Source: CAYPQL01 sp964412905
Lineage (GTDB): Bacteria > Patescibacteriota > Minisyncoccia > JAHIHE01 > JAGLIN01
NCBI GenBank assembly: GCA_964412905.1
Contig: CAYPQL010000024.1
Location: 1 to 22,762, forward strand
Direction of reading: 5' to 3'
DNA: 22,762 bases
Shown here: in pieces, positions 14,641-19,672 of the stretch
How the letters are laid out: every line of letters begins with the position of its first letter
Numbering within the stretch: the first letter of the stretch is position 1
Program-made: the position numbers and the translations under genes
The notes under the pieces: model-generated
What the model was told of the DNA's origin: nothing
Database searches by the model: none
What the model saw: the letters and a program-made list of their open reading frames with translations, nothing else

Positions 14641-14791
14641 TTACTCGCCCTCCTTTAAGAAAGTGTCATTTCGAGCGCCTCGCGAGAAATCTACATATGG
14701 AGAAATATCTAAAATTCATGGATTTCTCGCTAATCGCTCGAAATGACAGATTTTCAGGGCAAGCGGTTTTTTAGAGCGGCTGAGCAGCTGC
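14638..14791. repeat. REP/MITE-like palindromic repeat, copy 2
   Basis: The core 14664-14748 (85 bp, same length as copy 1) begins TGTCATTTCGAGCG and ends CGCTCGAAATGACA. Outer similarity to copy 1 continues through GTTTTTTAGAGCGGCTGAGC on the right and ATTACTCGCCCTCCTTT on the left. Differences from copy 1 fall mostly in the central loop and the outer flanks, so the stems are conserved. Confidence 0.8.
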
Positions 14792-14819
14792 AAAATTTCT
14801 AAACTTTTGTTTGAAAATA

Positions 14820-14889
14820 AATTTATTGAAAATTGTAAATTGATAATTTTAAGTTTTGCATTGTCATTTTCCATTTTGATTTTTTATTT
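14820..14889. repeat. AT-rich inverted repeat, right arm
   Basis: This is the inverse partner of 14578-14640 (shared blocks include GCATT, GTCATTTT and CCATTTTGATTTTT). On the minus strand it directly follows the methyltransferase stop and may help end transcription. Confidence 0.55.
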
Positions 14890-15426
14890 TTAAATTTTAT
14901 AAAGGTATATATTCCAATTCTCCTTGCTCTGATTTATTTTTTGCGCTGGCTCCATATCGTTTATGCGGAAAGCGTATGAGATCATTCTAGCTCCTTTTTT
15001 GAATTTTTTTGTTTTAAGATATTTGCTCATTTTTTGCATCAAGCCGGGAGACAGAAAGCAAAAAATAACATCCGCATTTTCTATGTCAGACTGAAAGATG
15101 TTTTTAAGCCTCAAGTCTATTTTATCTCCTTCTCCAGAAAGTTTCGCTCGCACTTTCGCTAAAAGAAGATATGGCAGCATAAGTTCGTACCCAACGCCTC
15201 GGCAATTATATTTTTTTACCGCTTCAACCAAAACCCGCCCGTCTCCGCATCCGAGATCATAAAATTTTTCACCGGGCTTAATCTCGGCAAGCTCCAAAGC
15301 TTTGGCTATTCCCTTTTTATGCGCCGGAATCGGTCCCACCGCCAGCATCGCCGGAAAGCCATAGGCAACAATTGCCAACGCTGACAAAAACATAACAACC
15401 CAAGCCGCCACAAATAAATCAATCAT
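14890..15426 (-). CDS. membrane-anchored SAM-dependent methyltransferase
   Basis: 178 residues: one N-terminal hydrophobic segment (about 3-30), then a class I methyltransferase core. Motif I is FYDLGCGDGR (55-64), the acidic residue closing the ribose site is GVGYE (E81), and the post-motif region ADVIFCFLSPGLM (118-130) follows. The catalytic domain is short, about 140 residues, with no extra substrate domain, so substrate cannot be predicted. The PIPAHKKGIAKALELAEIKPGE segment ahead of motif I is typical of small methyltransferases of this kind. It is 36 bp downstream of the cyclophilin gene and probably cotranscribed; three TTGTTAAA-type repeat units fill the gap and there is no Shine-Dalgarno sequence. 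Confidence 0.87.
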   Translation of the reverse strand: MIDLFVAAWVVMFLSALAIVAYGFPAMLAVGPIPAHKKGIAKALELAEIKPGEKFYDLGCGDGRVLVEAVKKYNCRGVGYELMLPYLLLAKVRAKLSGEGDKIDLRLKNIFQSDIENADVIFCFLSPGLMQKMSKYLKTKKFKKGARMISYAFRINDMEPAQKINQSKENWNIYLYKI

Positions 15427-15484
15427 TTTAACAATTTAACAATTTAACAATCCGTTAATTCGTTAATTCTTTAATCCGTTAATA
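15427..15484. repeat. 8-bp tandem repeats overlapping the cyclophilin 3' end
   Basis: TTTAACAA units are followed by GTTAATTC, GTTAATTC, TTTAATCC and GTTAATA. Positions 15457-15484 (28 bp) recur without a mismatch at 19632-19659. Part of the repeat encodes the last residues (INGLKN) and the stop codon of the cyclophilin gene. Confidence 0.85.
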
Positions 15485-16290
15485 CCCGTTTCTATAACAT
15501 AAATCTTATTCATCATATCTCCTTGTTTTATATTTCTAACCACCTCCATCCCTTCAATCACTTTTCCGAAAACAGTATGCAAGCCATCAAGATGCGGCTG
15601 CGCTTTTTCAGTAACAATAAAAAACTGACTGCCATTTGTATTCGGACCGGAATTTGCCATCGCCAAAGATCCGACATCAACTTTATGAAAATTTATTTCA
15701 TCCTCAAAAGAATATCCCGGACCGCCGGTTCCAGCTACAGGCAAGTTATTCGGATTTTCCTCGCCATAATATATAAAATCCTTTCCATGCTCTCCTTTCG
15801 AAATAGGATCTCCTCCTTGAATCATAAATTCAGGCATTACCCTGTGAAATTTTATTCCATCATAAAAACCCCCGCTCGCCAGTTTCACAAAATTCTCCAC
15901 CGTCTTCGACGCGTCATTTGTAAATAGCTCTAGTTTTACATTCCCCTTATTCGTTTCAATCATCACGATTTTATTTTCTTGTTTAACTTCTTCATTGTCT
16001 ATATTTTCCTGCGTGGAATTATCCTCCTCGCCTGTTAATTCTACGCTCTCCGTTGGCTCCATATTCTGCGCGGAGCCTTCTTGTGATTCATCGCTGACTA
16101 CTTTTTCCTGCGAATTATTTTCCGTGTTTTTATTATTTTTCATAGCAATATTTACCTGAAAAAGCGCGAATACCAAAATCACCGTTAGGATAATTTTTAT
16201 TATCATCTTTTTTCTTTTTTCTTTTTTTATGATAGCTTCTTCTTTCTCCTCAATTCTTCTCTCCAATTTAAGTTTTTGTTTCCTGCCCAT
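15463..16290 (-). CDS. membrane-anchored cyclophilin-type peptidyl-prolyl isomerase
   Basis: 275 residues: a strongly charged cytoplasmic N-terminus (1-28), one membrane helix (about 29-49), an acidic Ser/Asn/Glu-rich linker (50-107), then a cyclophilin domain (108-270). Catalytic and binding residues are visible: FHRVMPEFMIQGGD (149-161, with the active-site Arg at 150), GSLAMANSGPNTNGSQFFI (207-225, Gln222) and HLDGLHTVFG (233-242). The position of human CypA Trp121 is His, as in many bacterial forms. It should speed proline isomerisation in proteins outside the membrane. The last codons come from an intergenic repeat, so the C-terminus ETGINGLKN may be a late extension; usual relatives end near the VIE strand. 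The methyltransferase gene follows. Confidence 0.95.
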   Translation of the reverse strand: MGRKQKLKLERRIEEKEEAIIKKEKRKKMIIKIILTVILVFALFQVNIAMKNNKNTENNSQEKVVSDESQEGSAQNMEPTESVELTGEEDNSTQENIDNEEVKQENKIVMIETNKGNVKLELFTNDASKTVENFVKLASGGFYDGIKFHRVMPEFMIQGGDPISKGEHGKDFIYYGEENPNNLPVAGTGGPGYSFEDEINFHKVDVGSLAMANSGPNTNGSQFFIVTEKAQPHLDGLHTVFGKVIEGMEVVRNIKQGDMMNKIYVIETGINGLKN

Positions 16291-16325
16291 AGATTTTTTT
16301 GTTAATTGTTAGGTTGATTAAGATT

Positions 16326-16865
16326 CTATTTGTTTCCATCTTTAAATCCGATTTTTCTGGATGAGCCAATTTCCGCTTCTTTATCTTCCGAAAGGCTTTT
16401 TATGGTTTCAAAAATTACTCTGAAGTATTTATTATATTTTTTCTCCATTTCCTCGATTCTTTCCCTTAACATCTTATTACTTATAATCATTTCCCGCATT
16501 TTAGTAAAAGTTCTCATAATTTGAATATTCACCTGTATCGCTCGCTTGCTATTCAATACTCCCGAAAGCATAGCAACTCCTTGTTCGGTGAATACTAAAG
16601 GCGATCTTCTTGCTCCGCCCCAACTTGAAGCGCCAAATTGGAACTTCAAGTTTTCCGCCTCTTGCTTATTCAATTGAAACATAAAATCATCGGGAAAACG
16701 ATCTATGTTCCGCCTTACGGCGCGATTAAGCATTTTTGTCTCCACTCCATAAAGCTCAGCCAGATCCCTATCCATCATTACTTTTTTGCCTCTGATAAAA
16801 AATATCTTGGTTTCAATCCGCTCAGCCGGCACTATGCTGATTTTATTATTTTTAGACATAATCAT
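16326..16865 (-). CDS. ORF6N-domain DNA-binding protein
   Basis: 179 residues. The ORF6N domain covers about 12-105: IETKIFFIRGKKVMMDRDLAELYGVETKMLNRAVRRN, then FPDDFMFQL, LKFQFG and RRSPLVFTEQGVAMLSGVL. The C-terminal 120-165 is a coiled-coil-like charged region (MLRERIEEMEKKYNKYF). ORF6N proteins are linked to phages and mobile DNA and are thought to bind DNA, but free-standing copies are common in bacterial chromosomes. An ATG two codons in (M3) is an equally good start and neither has a clear ribosome site. A 33-bp perfect palindrome lies 51 bp upstream of the start and may be its operator. No other phage genes are near. Confidence 0.92.
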   Translation of the reverse strand: MIMSKNNKISIVPAERIETKIFFIRGKKVMMDRDLAELYGVETKMLNRAVRRNIDRFPDDFMFQLNKQEAENLKFQFGASSWGGARRSPLVFTEQGVAMLSGVLNSKRAIQVNIQIMRTFTKMREMIISNKMLRERIEEMEKKYNKYFRVIFETIKSLSEDKEAEIGSSRKIGFKDGNK

Positions 16866-16916
16866 AAAAGTTATTTAATGATTGTTTTTTATAATCTAAT
16901 TCCGTTCAATAAATTC

Positions 16917-16949
16917 TATTTTGATATCCCAAATTGGGATATCAAAATA
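16917..16949. promoter_or_regulatory. 33-bp perfect palindrome between the ORF6N gene and the M20 gene
   Basis: Two 16-bp arms (TATTTTGATATCCCAA and its exact inverse) surround one central A. It ends one base before the M20 stop codon and starts 51 bp upstream of the ORF6N gene. There is no T run beyond it on the minus strand, so a dimeric-protein binding site is more likely than a terminator. Confidence 0.65.
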
Positions 16950-16950
16950 A

Positions 16951-18096
16951 TTAAAACTCCCTGATCAGCTCGGTGAATAAATCAATTCTGTCATAAAGGC
17001 TTTCGGCTAAAATATATTCATCCGGCGCGTGGGCATTTTCTCCGATTGGGCCGGCGCCATTTATTGTCGAAATACCGGCATTTATATACCAATGCGCGTC
17101 GCATGCCGGAGAAGCAAAGCCGAGTTTATATTTCTGTTTTCTTAATTTTAAAACATTTTCAAAAACTTTAACTATTTTTTCACTTCTTGAAATTCTGCTT
17201 GAAAAAGTGTTTTTGATAATTTCTATTTTTACCTCAAGCTTATCGGCAATTTTTGTTATCTTATTTATTATTTTAATATTATTCTCATAAGGCGAAACCC
17301 GAACATCAAAATTCGCTTCGCATGTCTTTGGAATTATATTATAATACTCGCTGTTTCCGCTGTTTATAAAAGCGACTCTTACGGAACTTTGCGGAATTTC
17401 CTTGATCTTTTTAGGCTCTTTGGGAAATAGGCCGTATATTTCTTGAGTAAATTTTTGCATTTTCAAAATAGCGTTATTTTCTTTCCGCAAAAGCCCCGCG
17501 CGTCCCGCTTTCCCGAAACTTTTTGCTTTCAGCCAAACCAGACCGCGATGCCCTAAGTTTATTTTAAGATATTTTTTACGGCTGCTCGGCTCTGGAATTA
17601 AAGCTCCTTTGACTTTAATTTTATTTTTGACAAGATATTCAGCGATCAACTTGCTTCCGAACTCGCTGCCCGCTCCCGTTTCCTCGTCGGCAGATCCCGC
17701 AAAAATCACTTGCTTGTTTTTCAAATATCCGAATTCTTCCGCGTCCAAAATCGCAAAAATGCTTGCCGCGATTCCTCCTTTCATATCAGCCGTTCCGCGG
17801 CCATAATAACACCCGTTTTTTTCAATTAGTTTCAGCGGATTGGCTTACCATTCATTTTTATCAAAAGGAACCGCGTCCAAATGTCCGTTAAAAAGCAAAA
17901 TATTTTTGCTCCTTAGATTGCCAAAAAACGCAATAATATTTTTTCTTTTATCCCTGCCGATCAATTCCACTTTTCGCGCCCTATCTTTCAAAAACCCCGC
18001 CAAAAAATCAGCGACCTTGCTCTCATTCCCCTGAGGATTGGAAGTATCAATCGCTATAATTTCAGACAGAAATTTTTTTATTTTCAATTTGTTCAT
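16951..18096 (-). pseudogene. M20-family metallopeptidase (ArgE/DapE type), interrupted by one in-frame TAA
   Basis: Both parts are in the same frame: residues 1-83 (start 18096), a TAA at 17847-17845, then uninterrupted sequence to 16951, about 381 residues in all. Apart from the stop, the enzyme looks intact: NGHLDAVPF (metal His72, Asp74), GRGTADMKGG (bridging Asp104), DEETGAGS (catalytic Glu139, metal Glu140), PEPS, and a C-terminal GENAHAPDEY with the last metal His. Such enzymes remove acyl groups or cut short peptides with two metal ions. The codon lies between Trp and Ala-Asn-Pro, where one base change from AAA, CAA or GAA would give TAA. The downstream part has an ATG at 17784 but no good ribosome site, and alone would lack the first metal ligands. 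This is probably a recent nonsense mutation or an assembly error. Confidence 0.85.
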
Positions 18097-18112
18097 TTGG
18101 TTTTTTCCAGAA

Positions 18113-19273
18113 TTAATTTGATTCTGTGAATTTGAAAGTGGAGAGGATCTGATTGAAATAATTTAAAGCTAAATCGTCTCTTTTTGCATCGCGTTCTGTG
18201 TTATAAGGATAATCGTTATACAATCTTATATTGTATATTTTTTTTCCTTCTATAAAAACATTGGGTTCTCCGTAAAACAAACCGTTTAATTCCGTAACTT
18301 TTATTCCTTCTAATCCTTCATAATTATAACTTTCATATTTTTCTATAGGGAAATTATTATTCTTTATCCAATTATCCCAACTAAAATTAACTGGCTTGAA
18401 ATATGCATCTATTTGAATTCCCATCCAATCATTTGAATATTTTGGATTTATCTCTTTACCGTCAGCTGAATAAAAATCATCTGGCGCCGCTCCGCCGATT
18501 ATAATTTCTTTGTCGGTGTTTAAAAATAAAACACCAGTATCATCATATGGACTTTCTTTTTCATGCCAATCTTCCGGATATTTCACCTCAAACCCATATT
18601 TCTCATTCCTGTAAGTTTGCCAATCTTTTGTCTCCGAATTTTCTATCTCTGTATTATTTTTCCTCTCCAACACCTCCCCCGTCCCCGCGTCAATCGTTCT
18701 TGTTTCCGTCATTCCCGACAAACCCAGCTCCGCTTCGTAAGTAATGGTTTTATCGTCCGCTGACCAAACAAAATTTCTGCCAGAGCCAGCGATAAGAAAT
18801 TTAAATGGTGGAGGATTTGGCGCACAATCAATGTTAGGCATATGCGGACATAAAATAGGAGAATTATAAATCCCCATCCACGTCTGTGGCAAATCACCCG
18901 CCAAACATCCACTAGAGAAAACTATTTTATTTTTATTGTTTGATAAGCTAGCATCCAAAAAACAATCCCCCGCATATTTCGCATTTGTATTTTGAAAAGT
19001 ATCGGGATTATACAAATATCCCGAATCTTTCAAATATCTGTTCGCGTCATCAATCGTGAAAATAACTTCTCCTGTTTCCGCATTCAAAATAGATTTTTTA
19101 TCCACAGAAATTTCAATCGCAGAAATTGTTATTGGCGCTGGAGAAATAATAAAGTTTTGCTTTGTTAAATAATACCCCAATACTCCGATTATTGATCCGA
19201 TGCCCACAATCAAACTTAAAACCATAATCAATTTCGCCATTGAAGCTGACAAAGATTCTTTTTGTTTTTGCAT
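18113..19273 (-). CDS. membrane-anchored extracytoplasmic protein of unknown function
   Basis: 386 residues with one N-terminal membrane helix (about 12-36) and no lipobox. The exported part has two regions. Region one (about 45-205) includes NAETGEVIFTIDDANRYL and a related DAGTGEVLER, plus five cysteines between 104 and 150 (C104, C123, C142, C150 and neighbours) that could form disulfides. Region two (about 215-382) begins WQTYRNEKYGFEVKYPEDW, the start of a PsbP/DUF-like beta domain that is frequent in exported proteins of uncultivated bacteria, and ends FNQILSTFKF. No enzyme motif is visible. It is 16 bp upstream of the interrupted M20 gene on the same strand, so they may form one transcript. 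The gene is surely real; no function can be given. Confidence 0.82.
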   Translation of the reverse strand: MQKQKESLSASMAKLIMVLSLIVGIGSIIGVLGYYLTKQNFIISPAPITISAIEISVDKKSILNAETGEVIFTIDDANRYLKDSGYLYNPDTFQNTNAKYAGDCFLDASLSNNKNKIVFSSGCLAGDLPQTWMGIYNSPILCPHMPNIDCAPNPPPFKFLIAGSGRNFVWSADDKTITYEAELGLSGMTETRTIDAGTGEVLERKNNTEIENSETKDWQTYRNEKYGFEVKYPEDWHEKESPYDDTGVLFLNTDKEIIIGGAAPDDFYSADGKEINPKYSNDWMGIQIDAYFKPVNFSWDNWIKNNNFPIEKYESYNYEGLEGIKVTELNGLFYGEPNVFIEGKKIYNIRLYNDYPYNTERDAKRDDLALNYFNQILSTFKFTESN

Positions 19274-19322
19274 AGGTTTTGGTTTTAGTTGTTTTAAAAT
19301 AATGAATTAGATTTCGCGCATT

Positions 19323-19362
19323 TCAGGAGCCTAGCTCCGAAGCTTCGGGGCTAGGCTCCTGA
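19323..19362. repeat. 40-bp near-perfect palindrome
   Basis: Two 13-bp arms (TCAGGAGCCTAGC and its inverse) surround a 12-bp self-palindrome CCGAAGCTTCGG; the only unpaired position is a T opposite G, which still pairs in RNA. It is far more G+C-rich than its surroundings, and no T run follows on either strand. It lies in the gap between the unknown exported protein gene and the 49-codon gene. It could be a REP-type element, a cruciform site or a transcript-end stabiliser. Confidence 0.8.
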
Positions 19363-19436
19363 GATGCTATTGAAATTCCTACAATTTAAAATAAAAAAAT
19401 TACCAACATTAAGAGTTCTATTCCAATTACCAACTC

Positions 19437-19586
19437 CTATTTCTCCTCACTTTCCCTTTTTCTTCTCCTCTCTTCTCTTATCTCCTTGATCATAATCTGG
19501 ATAGCGCGAATAGGCAGCCAGAGCGGCATAAAGATGTTTAAGATTACTTCAAAAAATCCCTCTCCCTCTTTTTTTAATCTAAGCAT
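19437..19586 (-). CDS. small 49-residue protein with one hydrophobic helix, unknown function
   Basis: An open frame of 49 codons begins MLRLKKEGEGFFEVILNIF, continues MPLWLPIRAIQIMIKEIREE and ends with a very charged RRRKRESEEK tail and a TAG. The pattern (basic start, one amphipathic or membrane helix of about 20 residues, charged end) is that of a small membrane or membrane-surface protein and is unlikely by chance. It lies 87 bp downstream of the clp-like gene, beyond its terminator-like hairpin. The start has only a weak purine-rich region ahead of it (AATAATAGAT). Function is not known; a partner role for the membrane ATPase is only a guess. Confidence 0.6.
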   Translation of the reverse strand: MLRLKKEGEGFFEVILNIFMPLWLPIRAIQIMIKEIREERRRKRESEEK

Positions 19587-19603
19587 ATATCTATTATTAA
19601 AAA

Positions 19604-19658
19604 ATTAACGGATTAACGGATTAACGGATTGAATTCGTTAATTCTTTAATCCGTTAAT
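19604..19658 (-). terminator. terminator of the clp-like gene built from tandem repeats
   Basis: On the minus strand ATTAACGGATTAA (19658-19646) pairs perfectly with TTAATCCGTTAAT (19616-19604) and is followed at once by TTTTT. The arms are made of 8-bp units (ATTAACGG three times on the plus strand, then their inverse). It starts 15 bp after the stop at 19673. The repeat has been turned into, or arose as, an intrinsic terminator. Confidence 0.7.
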
Positions 19659-19672
19659 AAACAATTTCAAAA

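Noticed and set aside
16326..16865. Prophage remnant because of the ORF6N domain
   Set aside because: No other phage gene, integrase or attachment site is near, and neighbours are ordinary chromosomal genes.
17845..17847. Alternative genetic code explaining the TAA in the M20 gene
   Set aside because: Many other genes in the window, such as the cyclophilin and methyltransferase, end with TAA at expected positions, so TAA is a real stop here.
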